This document shows, one piece after another, positions 16,646 through 25,268 of a stretch of 64,000 nucleotides of DNA; position 1 is the first letter of the stretch; every line of letters begins with the position of its first letter. The notes under the pieces were generated by a model. That model was not told the DNA's origin and searched no databases. It worked only from the letters and a program-made list of their open reading frames with translations. Position numbers and translations under genes: made by a program. This DNA is from an uncultured Candidatus Cenarchaeum sp. Lineage in GTDB: Archaea > Thermoproteota > Nitrososphaeria > Nitrososphaerales > Nitrosopumilaceae. The DNA is taken from the NCBI GenBank assembly GCA_958295735.1, contig OY282369.1, positions 3,076,983 to 3,140,982 on the forward strand, read 5' to 3'.

Positions 16646-17335
16646 ATGGCGAGGGACGGGGATTTCAGCCGCGGCGCGGCGCTTCCGCCGGGCCCGCGGG
16701 CGTCCGCCATACAAAGGGCGATCGACTGCGCGGAAGAAAAACTGGCCGACGAGGGCTTCGTCGAATTGTACGCGGAACAAGCCAACGTATTCAGCGCGGT
16801 GGTGGGAATATTCGGGACGAAGGCGCTCGATTCGGTGAGCAACTACGAAAAGGGCAGGCACGCGGGCACGGCGCGGGCGGGGTTCCCCGACCTGAGCCGC
16901 CGCGGCGCCAAGCGCCCGCTGCGGCCGGACGACTCCCTCGAATGCAAGGCGGGCCCGCGGACCTGCGCGATCCAGTCCCGTTGCGACCATGCCGGCCGGC
17001 ACGCCGCGCGGCGGCATCCGGTCGATCCGGCCGAGACGATCGAGAAGGGCAGGCCGCTGATCATGTGGAGGGGGGGCGCGGCGTTCCTCCAAAAAGGCGA
17101 CTGGAAGTACGAAAAAAGCGGCGCCGGATCCTCCGGCGGCGGCCGAACGCACACGTTCGGCATCAAGCAGCCCGCGAAGGCGCTGCGCGGCACCGCCGCG
17201 TGCGGGCGATCCGGAATAACCGTCCGCGGCGGCAGGCCGATCCCGTCCAACGGGCGCCCCGGGCAGTCCCGTTCCCCCGGCCCCGGCGCGGGGCCCCGCG
17301 CCCGCCGGCCGCGGGCGCCGAAGCGCCCCCGCTGA
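16646..17335 (+). CDS. Type II restriction endonuclease, PD-(D/E)xK
   Basis: 229 aa, starting 4 nt after the methyltransferase stop. The nuclease core is RAGFPDLSRRG (PD, about residue 75), then DSLECKAG (E-x-K, about residue 97), followed by QSRCDHAG. A second conserved-looking part reads IMWRGGAAFLQKGDWKYEKS and SGGGRTHTFGIKQPAKAL. The last ~40 residues are Arg/Gly/Pro-rich and overlap a dispersed repeat, so the native stop may have been lost and the tail is probably extraneous. Target sequence unknown. Confidence 0.75.
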   Translation: MARDGDFSRGAALPPGPRASAIQRAIDCAEEKLADEGFVELYAEQANVFSAVVGIFGTKALDSVSNYEKGRHAGTARAGFPDLSRRGAKRPLRPDDSLECKAGPRTCAIQSRCDHAGRHAARRHPVDPAETIEKGRPLIMWRGGAAFLQKGDWKYEKSGAGSSGGGRTHTFGIKQPAKALRGTAACGRSGITVRGGRPIPSNGRPGQSRSPGPGAGPRARRPRAPKRPR

Positions 17336-17362
17336 TCCCGGTTCGCGCGCGGCGGAGGCGGC
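17296..17362 (-). repeat. Dispersed ~85 bp repeat, copy E
   Basis: Minus strand carries gcgcgaaccgggatcagc followed by gggcgcttcggcgccc and cggcgggcg. It overlaps the 3' end of the restriction gene and is the most GC-drifted of the five copies. Confidence 0.6.
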
Positions 17363-17503
17363 CGCCGGCCCCTTGCCGGGCGGCAACCGGCCTCCCCGCG
17401 CGCGCTGCTGCGGGCGCCTTCGCCCGCGCGGGCGGGCGCCACGGAGCGGCGGGCGGGCGGGCGCCCCGGAGCGGCGGGCGGAACGCGGCCCCGCCCGCGC
17501 GGC

Positions 17504-18055
17504 CTAGTAGCAGGGCAGGCCGCTGATGTCGCCGTCCATCATGGCGTAAAAGTCGGCCGGCTCGTGCGTTACCGTCTCGGTGTAGAGCGACACGCCCGCC
17601 ACCTGCGTCCCGAGGGTGAGCCGCACGCCCGCATCGTCCGGGGGTGGAAGCGCCTCGTGGTCGGCGCCCGACAGGTCGAGCCCCGGATCCCCGTAGAGCT
17701 CGTCCATGCCCAGCAGGATGCCCCCGGGATCCTCGCCGAGCGGCGCGGTGAAGGTGCCGTTGACCGCGTACACGCGCGAGGGCGGGAGCATGCGCGGGGG
17801 GGCATCGTACGCGGCGATCGCCTCGCCGCCGCGGAGCACCTCCAGCCTCACCACGTCCAGCTCCACGTAGAACGGGCTGGGGTTGCAGAAGACGATGCTG
17901 TCGCCCCGCTCCAGCCCGTACAGGCTGAACGGGTGGGCGTGCGTGTGGTGGAGCACCACGTCGTGGATGGCCATGACGTCCCACGCGTGGTACCCGGCGA
18001 ATATGCCCAAGAGCGCGGCGGCCGCTATCGCGGCCATCTTCAGGTAGAGGTTCAC
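17504..18055 (-). CDS. Hypothetical membrane-anchored protein
   Basis: 183 aa with one N-terminal membrane helix (LKMAAIAAAALLGIFAGY) and a soluble beta-rich outer domain containing IHDVVLHHTHAHPFSLYGLE, DSIVFCNPSPFYVELDVVRL and a conserved-looking end DGDISGLPCY. The pattern fits a small pseudoperiplasmic domain; the His-rich HHTHAH could bind metal, which is only a guess. The GTG start at 18055 lies 28 nt downstream of the purK stop, so it is probably co-transcribed with purK. No family recognised. Confidence 0.6.
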   Translation of the reverse strand: MNLYLKMAAIAAAALLGIFAGYHAWDVMAIHDVVLHHTHAHPFSLYGLERGDSIVFCNPSPFYVELDVVRLEVLRGGEAIAAYDAPPRMLPPSRVYAVNGTFTAPLGEDPGGILLGMDELYGDPGLDLSGADHEALPPPDDAGVRLTLGTQVAGVSLYTETVTHEPADFYAMMDGDISGLPCY

Positions 18056-18083
18056 GCGCGCGCCGCCTCCCGTCCGCGGTGCA

Positions 18084-19292
18084 TCAGGGCCGGCCGCCCG
18101 CGGGATCCCTTATAAACCGAGGGGCGGCCGGCTCGAGGAGGACCGCGTCCCGCAGCGCGGCGGCCCGCCTCGCCAGCGCGGCCGCCTCGCCGGCGCCGGT
18201 GCCGCCGCCTGGCGGGCCGCCGAGCACCGTGACGTGGCCCATCTTGCGCAGCGGCCTCGACTCCTTCTTGCCGTACATCTTGAGGTGCGCGCCGGGGCCG
18301 AGCGGGGGCTCGGCCGCGCGGTACGGCCCGTCCAGGCCCTCCGGCCCCAGTATGTTGCACATGGCAGCCCGGCGCAGGAGCGCCGTCCCCCCCAGGTCCA
18401 TCCCCAGGACGGCGCGCAGGTGCTGCTCGAACTGCGAGGTCTCGCTGGAATGCAGGGTGTGGTGGCCCGAGTTGTGCACGCGCGGGGCTATCTCGTTTAT
18501 GAGCATGCCGCCCCCCCTGACCGCGAACATCTCCACCCCGAACACGCCGGCGCCGCCGAGCGCCTCCACGGCGCGGCGCGCCACCCTGCCCGCCTCGGCG
18601 GCGGCGCCGGGGGGCAGCCTGGCCGGCGCCACCGTAGTGCGGAGCACCCCCCCCTCGTGCTCGTTCTCCACGGCCGGGTACGCCGCCACGCGGCCACCCA
18701 CGCCCCTGGCCGTTATGACCGAGACCTCCATGGCGAACTCCACGAACCGCTCCAGGTATACCGGCCTGCCCCCGAAGCGGCGCAGCGCCTCGCCCGCCCC
18801 GGAGCGGTCGCGTATGACGAGGTTGCCCCTCCCGTCGTACGCGTCGCGGCGCGCCTTCAGCACGGCGGGCAGGCCGAACCTGCCCAGCGCCTCGTCCAGT
18901 TCGGCCCGCGACCCCACGGGCGCGAAGTCGCCGACGGGCAGGCCGCGGCCCCGCAGGAACGACTTTTGCAGCAGCTTGTCCTGGACGGTGCGCAGCGTGT
19001 CGGGGGAGGGGCTGACGGCGGCGCTGCCCTGGACCGACCGGAGGGCGGCGCTGTCGCCGGACTCTATCTCGTACGTGATGACGTCGCACTCGGAGGCGAG
19101 CTCCCTTATCGCCGCCCCGTCCCGGTACCCGGCCACTATCTGCTCCGCCCCGGCCGCCGCCGCGGGGCATCCCTCGGTCGGATCGAGGACGACGACGCGC
19201 GAGATGCGGCCCCGCAGGCTCCGGGAGGCCGCCTCCACCAGCATCATGCCGAGCTGCCCGCCGCCGATTATCCCGAGGACGGTCCCGCCCAT
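18084..19292 (-). CDS. purK: 5-(carboxyamino)imidazole ribonucleotide synthase
   Basis: 402-aa ATP-grasp enzyme: IIGGGQLGMM at the N-terminus, KARRDAYDGRGN (nucleotide-binding loop), YLERFVEFAMEVSVI, EMFAVRGGGMLINEIAPRVHNSGH (metal-binding E..N), and a C-terminal domain with LRKMGHVTVLG. It converts AIR, ATP and bicarbonate to N5-CAIR in purine synthesis. The ATG at 19292 is 27 nt from the box gataaaaag (19314-19322). The usual neighbour purE is not adjacent. Length is normal for PurK. Confidence 0.93.
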   Translation of the reverse strand: MGGTVLGIIGGGQLGMMLVEAASRSLRGRISRVVVLDPTEGCPAAAAGAEQIVAGYRDGAAIRELASECDVITYEIESGDSAALRSVQGSAAVSPSPDTLRTVQDKLLQKSFLRGRGLPVGDFAPVGSRAELDEALGRFGLPAVLKARRDAYDGRGNLVIRDRSGAGEALRRFGGRPVYLERFVEFAMEVSVITARGVGGRVAAYPAVENEHEGGVLRTTVAPARLPPGAAAEAGRVARRAVEALGGAGVFGVEMFAVRGGGMLINEIAPRVHNSGHHTLHSSETSQFEQHLRAVLGMDLGGTALLRRAAMCNILGPEGLDGPYRAAEPPLGPGAHLKMYGKKESRPLRKMGHVTVLGGPPGGGTGAGEAAALARRAAALRDAVLLEPAAPRFIRDPAGGRP

Positions 19293-19392
19293 CGCGCGCC
19301 CCGGCCGGGGCCGGATAAAAAGAGTTGCGCGGCAGGCGGCCCGGGTTCCGGGCGCGGGGGGCGGCGGCGGCGCGCCCCCCCCCCCCCCGGCC

Positions 19393-20283
19393 TCACACCC
19401 CCCTGAACTTGACCGTGTTGTAGTAGTACGCCGCGTTGGTCTGGACGGCCCCCCGGGACGGCACCTTGCCGGGCCCCGCCTCCCCCGACTCTATAGCCGC
19501 CTGCGCCGCCCCGCCCGCGAAGCACAGCGCCCACAGCGGGTCATCCTCCCTGAGCATGGTGCACGCGAAGGCCGCGGCCATCACGTCGCCCGCCCCCGTC
19601 GCGTCGCGCCCGCCCCCGTCGGGGAGGCGCAGCGAGTACAGCCTGTCCCCGTCCAGCAGGGAGGCGCCGCCGCGCTCCGCGTACAGGACGAGCCCGGCGC
19701 CCGCGTCCCGGAGCTCCGCCATCCCCTCCGCCCCGCCCCGGCCGCCCGGCGCGCACCAGGCCAGCTCGCCGGGCCCCACCTTCACCGCGGAGGCGGCCGA
19801 CAGGTCCGGGCGCGCCCCCCCGCCGAGCGAGACGAGCCCCCCCTCGCCGGCCCTGCGGGCGAACCCCTGGGCGTCCAGCATGAGGAACCCCGGGCCGCCC
19901 TTCCCCGTCCCGCCGGGCGCCCCCCGCGCGATCCCGCCGCACATGGGCCTGACCAGCGCGCCGTCGGCGTCCGACTCCAGCAGCGGTATCTCCCCGCACT
20001 CTTCCACGAGCCGGACGGTCCGGCCGCCGCTCCCGTCCAAGTCCAGGCGGAACCGCGCGGTGGGCATGCCCTCCCCCCCGTTCCAGGCGACCCTCACGCC
20101 GGCGCGCTCCAGCACCCCCGCGGGAAAGTCGGCGCCGAACCTGGTGAACAGGTCCACGTCCAGCCCCAGCCGCCTCGCCGCCACGCTGCAGTAGCAGCCC
20201 CCGCCCCCGGGGGCCTCGGCCGGCGCCGCGCCCGCGAGGCTCACCTCGTCCACCGTGCAGTGCGAGTATACGGCTAGCTTCAC
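19393..20283 (-). CDS. PfkB-family carbohydrate/nucleoside kinase
   Basis: About 296 aa. The C-terminal PfkB signature GRDATGAGDVMAAAFAC carries the anion hole and catalytic Asp, with an upstream VKVGPGELAW segment. The N-terminus KLAVYSHCTVDEVSL has the usual first strand, and GGGGCYCSVAARRLG is the sugar-binding Gly motif. It phosphorylates a small sugar or nucleoside; the substrate is not evident. The GTG at 20283 overlaps the stop of a tiny zinc-ribbon gene as GTGA. A C14 run lies just beyond the stop. Confidence 0.83.
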   Translation of the reverse strand: MKLAVYSHCTVDEVSLAGAAPAEAPGGGGCYCSVAARRLGLDVDLFTRFGADFPAGVLERAGVRVAWNGGEGMPTARFRLDLDGSGGRTVRLVEECGEIPLLESDADGALVRPMCGGIARGAPGGTGKGGPGFLMLDAQGFARRAGEGGLVSLGGGARPDLSAASAVKVGPGELAWCAPGGRGGAEGMAELRDAGAGLVLYAERGGASLLDGDRLYSLRLPDGGGRDATGAGDVMAAAFACTMLREDDPLWALCFAGGAAQAAIESGEAGPGKVPSRGAVQTNAAYYYNTVKFRGV

Positions 20284-20405
20284 TCGCCGCCCGCCCCGCC
20301 CGGCGGCCCGGCCTCCTTGCCGGCGCACCGCTCGCACACGGCCCGCCCGCCGCGCGCCGCTATCTCCACGTTGGACGCGAGGCAGGAGTGGCAGAGGCCC
20401 TTCAA
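20280..20405 (-). CDS. Small zinc-ribbon protein (41 aa)
   Basis: Short gene starting at TTG 20405 and reading LKGLCHSCLASNVEIAARGG, then RAVCERCAGKEAGPP. Two CxxC pairs about 15 residues apart make a minimal zinc ribbon. The box attaaaac (20429-20436) is centred 28 nt upstream of the TTG, matching the leaderless pattern, and the stop overlaps the PfkB kinase start by GTGA. Context and promoter make it real; the role is unknown. Confidence 0.65.
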   Translation of the reverse strand: MKGLCHSCLASNVEIAARGGRAVCERCAGKEAGPPGGAGGE

Positions 20406-20721
20406 CGCCGCCCTTCCGCGGGGCCGGGATTAAAACGTGATCCCGCGGGGGCCCGGGCGGGGAAGGCCGGCCCGCGGGCCGCGCGGAGCGGGCGGTCCGC
20501 GCTCCAGCATCACGCCAGGCCGCCCTCTGCCGCCCGGCCGGCCCGCGGGCCGCGCGAAGCGGGCGGTCCGCGCCCGGAGCGCCGGCCCGCGCTGCCGGCC
20601 GGCGAAAACTCCGCCGCGGGCTGCCCGGGCCGGGCCCCGCCCGGGCGGCATTCCCGCCCGGGCCCCCCGCGCCCTCCCCGCGCCCGCGCCGGCCGGCCGC
20701 GGGATGGAAAAGCCGGCGGGC
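20406..20721. other. Intergenic spacer with a 35-bp direct repeat
   Basis: GC-rich. The block ggcccgcgggccgcgcg plus agcgggcggtccgcgc occurs twice, at about 20470 and 20542. It holds the promoter of the zinc-ribbon/PfkB operon; otherwise nothing is recognised. Confidence 0.6.
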
Positions 20722-22941
20722 TCAGCGCCGCGCGTTGGGGGCGGGCCGCCCGTCCAGGGCAGCGGTGCTGGCCACCTGGAACCAGCCGCACTCCACGAAG
20801 AACAGGAACCGCCTCATCCTCTCCCGGAAGGGCAGCAGCGGCATGCCGGAGGCCAGCGCGCGGGCGACCGTGCCGGGCGGCGCATCCTCCTTTTCCATCC
20901 CCGTCACGGCGGACAGCTCCGCCTCGGTGAACCGCGCGGGCAGGCCCGTGTTGGCCAGGGAGACGGCCGGCTCCGCCGTGGAATAGTCGAGCAGCCGCGC
21001 CGCGCGGTCCGCCGCCATCCCCGCCGTGACCATCCCGTCCTCCACCGTCGAGAGCAGCGCCCAGCGCCCCGACTCGCCGTCGCGGGCGGCGGGGAGGCCG
21101 TGCATCATGCGCACCGACCCGCGCCGGAACCCCCTGGCGCGGACGCCGATCTCCCGCTCGCACTCGCCGGGCCCCATGTGCGGGGGCCCCGCCGACTCCA
21201 GCAGCGCGCAGTCCGACGCGCTGAACCACGCGCGGCGGGGCGCATCGTACCAGGCGTCCGCGAACGCGTCGGCGGGGCGCGCCGCGGGGAGGGCCTGCCT
21301 CGACATCCGGTCCTTCCTGGCGGCCGAGAGGGCCGCCGCCGAGCGCAGCGTCCCCGCCAGCGTGTCCCCGTACCCCATGTGCCTCCGGCGCGCCTCGTCC
21401 TTTTCCGCGTCGATGCGCCCCGCCGCGTACTCTACCCACCCGGGATCGCGGGGATCGTCGGGCCCGGCCAGCGGGACGCCCTCCGCCCACGCGTCGTACA
21501 GGCGCCTGATGCGCACGCCGGCCTGCCCGGCGAGCTCCTCCCCGAGCAGCAGCGAGAGCGCGTCCGGCGTCATCTTGTCCAGCATGCCCGGCCCGCCCTC
21601 CCCGCCCAGCCGCTCCAGCGCCCCCGCGGCCTCCACATAGTCCGGATCGGCCAGCACGCGCCTGGCCCCGTCCGCCGTCCACGGGCGCGGCAGCTCGTCC
21701 AGGCCGGCGTACCGGAACGGCGGCCCCCGCTGGAACGCGTACGCGCGCGAGTTGACCTCGCCCTCCACGCGGCGGAGCTCCGCGGCCATCGGCGGCTCGA
21801 ACCCCTCGGGGATGCGGCCGGACCGCGCCAGCTCTTGCAGCATCTGGTGGGACACGGCCCAGTGCGGGACGCGCCGGACCGCCCCGGCGTCCGCCTCGGG
21901 GAGGCCCGCCGCCTGCGCGCCGAGCAGCCGGCGCACGAGCGGCGCGGCCTTTCCCATATACTCGTCCCTCTCCCTCGCGAAGCCGTCCAGGCGGGCGCGC
22001 AGCCTCCTGTCCTCGTCGGTCAGGTCGCCGGCCGCCTCCAGCGGCACGCCGGACAGCATGCTGGCCACCACCACCGTGTGGTCCCACAGCGTGAAGCGGC
22101 CGTACGCGGCATCCCACCTCCGGGCGGCCAGCAGCCGCGCGTAGTCGTTGATCGGCTTTTCCTCCCCGCGCCTCCCCGAATAGTACTCCGCGTGGAGCCC
22201 GTCCGGATCCATCCGGCCGTACCTGTGCGCGTACTCGGCCAGCCTCCGCTCGTCCCCCCCGCCGCCCGCCTCGCGGGCGCCCTCGAGCTCCAGGCACACC
22301 CCGCGCGCGTCCGCGCCCGGCACGCGCAGCTCTGCGGTGCGGGCGCGCGGGGCCGGCCCCCCGCCGCCCCCCGGCTCCCCGTAGCGCAGCCGCACGGTCC
22401 GGCCCGACGCGGAGCAGGAGGCGAGCAGCTGCATGGGCAGGTCGAGGCAGAGCCCCGCGCGCTCCCCCACAAAGTACGCCCCCGCGCTGGTTATGTAGAG
22501 GTCGCCCGCGCCGAACCTGCACCGCGCCGCGTGCCTGTACCGCAGGCGCTCGCCCGCGCGCAGCGCCAGCCGCCCCCCGCCGGCCGCGCGGTCGGGGTTG
22601 CCGTTCCTGTCCTGCGCCGCGCGCACTATGAGCCGCGCCAGCCCGTCCGCCTCGGTCCGCGCGGCGAGCCGCCTCTTCGCCTTTTCCGGATGCGACCTCG
22701 CCAGGTCGAGCCTCGCGTCGTAGTAGTAGCGCCGCCCTCCCCCGCCGTGCCACGAGACCCGCACCGTGCCGCGGTCGGGCGCGACGGCGCTCCGCACCAG
22801 CCCCACGTCGATCTCCAGCACGGTCCCGCCCCTGCCGTCCTCCACGCGGAGCGAGCCGCCCCCCAGGCGCAGGAGGGCGCCCCCCGCCAGCGGCGCCGCG
22901 CGCGCCGGCGCCCCCGCATCGGCGCCCTCCTCCCCGCCCAT
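20722..22941 (-). CDS. Large hypothetical protein with PH/GRAM-like N-terminus (739 aa)
   Basis: The ATG at 22941 is 26 nt from tataaaa (22964-22970). The N-terminal ~90 residues (LRLGGGSLRVEDGRGGTVLE ... VSWHGGGGRRYYYDARLDL) and a second region near residue 160 (GDLYITSAGAYFVGE) have the strand pattern of PH/GRAM-like domains; this is an impression, not a match. The rest is helical and acidic (ERLGGEGGPGMLDKMTPDAL, DALSLLLGEELAG, FFVECGWFQVAS). No membrane segment, no catalytic motif. It stands alone between housekeeping genes. Function unknown; possibly thaumarchaeon-specific. Confidence 0.65.
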   Translation of the reverse strand: MGGEEGADAGAPARAAPLAGGALLRLGGGSLRVEDGRGGTVLEIDVGLVRSAVAPDRGTVRVSWHGGGGRRYYYDARLDLARSHPEKAKRRLAARTEADGLARLIVRAAQDRNGNPDRAAGGGRLALRAGERLRYRHAARCRFGAGDLYITSAGAYFVGERAGLCLDLPMQLLASCSASGRTVRLRYGEPGGGGGPAPRARTAELRVPGADARGVCLELEGAREAGGGGDERRLAEYAHRYGRMDPDGLHAEYYSGRRGEEKPINDYARLLAARRWDAAYGRFTLWDHTVVVASMLSGVPLEAAGDLTDEDRRLRARLDGFARERDEYMGKAAPLVRRLLGAQAAGLPEADAGAVRRVPHWAVSHQMLQELARSGRIPEGFEPPMAAELRRVEGEVNSRAYAFQRGPPFRYAGLDELPRPWTADGARRVLADPDYVEAAGALERLGGEGGPGMLDKMTPDALSLLLGEELAGQAGVRIRRLYDAWAEGVPLAGPDDPRDPGWVEYAAGRIDAEKDEARRRHMGYGDTLAGTLRSAAALSAARKDRMSRQALPAARPADAFADAWYDAPRRAWFSASDCALLESAGPPHMGPGECEREIGVRARGFRRGSVRMMHGLPAARDGESGRWALLSTVEDGMVTAGMAADRAARLLDYSTAEPAVSLANTGLPARFTEAELSAVTGMEKEDAPPGTVARALASGMPLLPFRERMRRFLFFVECGWFQVASTAALDGRPAPNARR

Positions 22942-22970
22942 CGCGCCCCGTACGCCGAGGCAGTATAAAA

Positions 22971-23318
22971 GTACCGCACACGCAGGTACCGCGGGCGGGA
23001 TCCGGGGCGCGGGCCCCGCCCGCGTTCCCGGGGAGGCCGGAAGCGGGGCGCGGGGCGCCGGCATCCCCGCGCGGGGGCATCGGCCGGCGCGGCGCGGGCG
23101 CCCGCGAAGCCCGCTGGAGGCCGGAGGCGCCGGCCGCGCCCGGGAAGCGCCGGGGGATCCGCCAGGCGGGGCCGGAGCCCGGACCCTTCCCCGATCGCGG
23201 GTTCCGCGGGGCCGTGCCGGGGGAGCGGCCCCGCGCGCCCGCCGGGGCGGCCCCGGGCGCCGGAGGCGGCGGCGCGGCGCGGGCGCCCGGCATCCGCGTT
23301 CCGGGCCGCTGGAACACG
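22971..23318. other. GC-rich intergenic DNA
   Basis: No protein-like frame and no repeat recognised. It separates the divergent 739-aa gene and S26e promoters. Confidence 0.55.
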
Positions 23319-23348
23319 ATTATAAGTAAGAAACTGCGCCCCCCCCGC

Positions 23349-23636
23349 ATGCCTCTGAAGAGGGCAAGCAGGGGCCGCAAGAAGGGGGGCAAGGGATCCT
23401 CCGGCGTCGTCCAGTGCACCAACTGCGGCCAGACCGTCCCGCGCGACAAGGCGAAGAAGGTGACCTCGCGGCTCAACCTGGTAGAGCACACGCTGGCCAG
23501 GGAGCTGAAGGCGCAGGGCGCGTACATCGCATCCCCCAAGGTCCTGAAATGGTACTGCATATCGTGCGCCATACACTTCGGCATACTGAAGATCAGGTCC
23601 GAGTCCTCGCGGCGGCAGCGGGGCCGCCTCCGCTAG
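23349..23636 (+). CDS. rps26e: Ribosomal protein S26e
   Basis: 95 aa, start MPLKRASRGRKKGGKG. The core VQCTNCGQTVPRDKAKK and LKWYCISCAIHFGILKIR contains the two zinc-binding CxxC pairs of S26e. The C-terminus is basic. The ATG at 23349 is 27 nt from attataag (23319-23326), so the mRNA is leaderless. S26e is found in eukaryotes and in some archaea including thaumarchaea, and supports the taxonomic reading. Confidence 0.95.
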   Translation: MPLKRASRGRKKGGKGSSGVVQCTNCGQTVPRDKAKKVTSRLNLVEHTLARELKAQGAYIASPKVLKWYCISCAIHFGILKIRSESSRRQRGRLR

Positions 23637-23639
23637 CCC

Positions 23640-23774
23640 CGCGGCGCCCCGGCCGCCACTGCCGCTCGCGATCGACGTCCCTGGCGGTCCCGCCCCCGCC
23701 GGCGGCCACCCGCGGCGCCCCGGCCGCCACTGCCGCTCGCGATCGAGTCAAACTCGATCTCGCCGCCCGGTCCG
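23640..23774. repeat. Degenerate duplication of a gene 3' end
   Basis: The end of the phosphatidyltransferase gene (ctagccccgcagcgccctgg ... actgccgc) is repeated twice in this spacer in slightly altered form. Confidence 0.6.
23741..23759. terminator. Perfect hairpin between convergent genes
   Basis: gatcgagt / actcgatc with a caa loop. It is a perfect 8-bp stem between the convergent S26e and phosphatidyltransferase genes and a likely shared terminator. Confidence 0.5.
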
Positions 23775-24347
23775 CTAGCCCCGCAGCGCCCTGGCCGTCA
23801 CTGCCGCCCTGTGCGCGAGCGTGGCGGCGGCCAGGGCGGCCACGGCCCACACGGCCCAGTCCATGAACCCCGCCATTCCCGCCGCCGCCAGCACGAGCAG
23901 CCGCTCGGCCCGCTCGCCCACGCCTATCCCGCGCAGCTCCACCCCGAGCGACTCGGCCCTCGCCCTGGAATAGCTCACCAGCAGCGAGAGCATCGCGGCG
24001 GCGAGCACGGGGAGCGGCGCCGCCAGGCCCCCGGCCAGCACGCCCGCGAACACGGCGGCCTCTCCGGCCTTGTCCGACATGGAGTCCAGGAACGCGCCCC
24101 TCTTGGAAGACTTGCCGGCCGCCCTGGCCACCTGGCCGTCCACCACGTCGAAAAAGCCGGACGCCAGGAGCAGCGCGCCGCCGGCCAGCGCCGCGTGCGG
24201 GTGGCCCGTGGCGTACGCCGCGGCGGCCCCCGCGGCCAGGGCCAGGCCGGCGCCCGTCCAGGCGGACGGCGGGAGCCCCGTGGACGCGAACGCCGCCCCC
24301 AGCCTCGCGAGCGCCGGCGCCAGCGCCCCCCTGAGGTTGTCCAGCAC
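23775..24347 (-). CDS. CDP-alcohol phosphatidyltransferase
   Basis: 190-aa membrane enzyme with the family signature FDVVDGQVARAAGKSSKRGAF followed by LDSMSDK, matching D-x2-DG-x2-AR-x8-G-x3-D-x3-D. About five or six hydrophobic helices surround it. In archaea it makes polar lipid headgroups, most likely archaetidylinositol phosphate. The GTG at 24347 is 26 nt from atataag (24370-24376). Confidence 0.9.
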   Translation of the reverse strand: MLDNLRGALAPALARLGAAFASTGLPPSAWTGAGLALAAGAAAAYATGHPHAALAGGALLLASGFFDVVDGQVARAAGKSSKRGAFLDSMSDKAGEAAVFAGVLAGGLAAPLPVLAAAMLSLLVSYSRARAESLGVELRGIGVGERAERLLVLAAAGMAGFMDWAVWAVAALAAATLAHRAAVTARALRG

Positions 24348-24389
24348 GGCCGCGGGGCGGCCGCTGCCGATATAAGGTGTCCGCGCCGC

Positions 24390-25268
24390 TCACGACGCCG
24401 CTATGGTGGCGGACAGCAGCTTTGCCGCCAGGGCCGCGGCCGCCCCCGTGTCGTGCGTCGGGTTGAGCTCGACGATGTCCGCGCCGGCCACCCTCCCCTC
24501 CCCGAGGGCGGCCGCCATCCCGAACAGCTCCCTCGGGGTGATCCCGACCGCCTCGGGGTTGCCCACCCCCGGGGCGAACGCCGGGTCCAGCACGTCCAGG
24601 TCGTAGCTCACGTACAGCGAGCCGAACGAGGAGGCGGCGTCCCGCAGCAGGCGCGGCCCGGCGCCCTCCCGCACCTGCGCGTCGGTCACGGTCGCGATCC
24701 CGCTCTCCGCCAGGAACGCGGCCTCCTCGGCCGCGAACGCCCTGGCGCCCACGTGGACGATGCGGTCGGCGCCCACGCCGGCGTCCTGCACGAGCCTCCG
24801 GAGGTACGTCCCGTGGCTCAGCCTGGCGCCGCCCAGCTCGTCCCTCAGGTCGTAGTGCGCGTCGAACACGACGAGGCCCGTTCCCCCGGGGAACCTCGGG
24901 TACGTCCCGTACGTTATCAGGTGCTCCCCGCCCAGCGCCACCAGGGGGCGCCCGGGCCTGCCGGCGCCCCCGCCGAGCAGCTCCCCCGTTATCCTCCCCG
25001 CCATGGAGACCGCCTCCGCGGCCGAGACGGTGTGCACCGCGTTGCCCAGGTCCCGTATGCGGGCCCCCTCCAGGTCCACGCCCGCCTCGGGGTGGAAGAC
25101 CTCGATGTTGTTGAACGCCGCGCGGATGGCGTCCGGACCGAACCTGGCGCCCGGCCTGTACGAGTGGGTGGAGTCGAACGGCATCCCGAACACCACGGCC
25201 CTCTCCTCCCCGCCGCTGCCGCCCGAGATCAGGGGGCCCCCGCCCATGTACAGATCTACAAAGCTCAC
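24390..25268 (-). CDS. Agmatinase-like ureohydrolase
   Basis: About 292 aa of the arginase/agmatinase family. Metal-binding motifs are visible: LGGEHLITYG, VVFDAHYDLRDE (D-A-H-x-D), and VSYDLDVLDPAFAPG (S-x-D-x-D-x-x-D-P). It hydrolyses agmatine or a related guanidino compound to putrescine and urea; the precise substrate is not shown. The GTG at 25268 is used because the open frame further upstream is low-complexity and the AT box cgttattaac (25296-25305) lies just upstream. Confidence 0.87.
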   Translation of the reverse strand: MSFVDLYMGGGPLISGGSGGEERAVVFGMPFDSTHSYRPGARFGPDAIRAAFNNIEVFHPEAGVDLEGARIRDLGNAVHTVSAAEAVSMAGRITGELLGGGAGRPGRPLVALGGEHLITYGTYPRFPGGTGLVVFDAHYDLRDELGGARLSHGTYLRRLVQDAGVGADRIVHVGARAFAAEEAAFLAESGIATVTDAQVREGAGPRLLRDAASSFGSLYVSYDLDVLDPAFAPGVGNPEAVGITPRELFGMAAALGEGRVAGADIVELNPTHDTGAAAALAAKLLSATIAAS

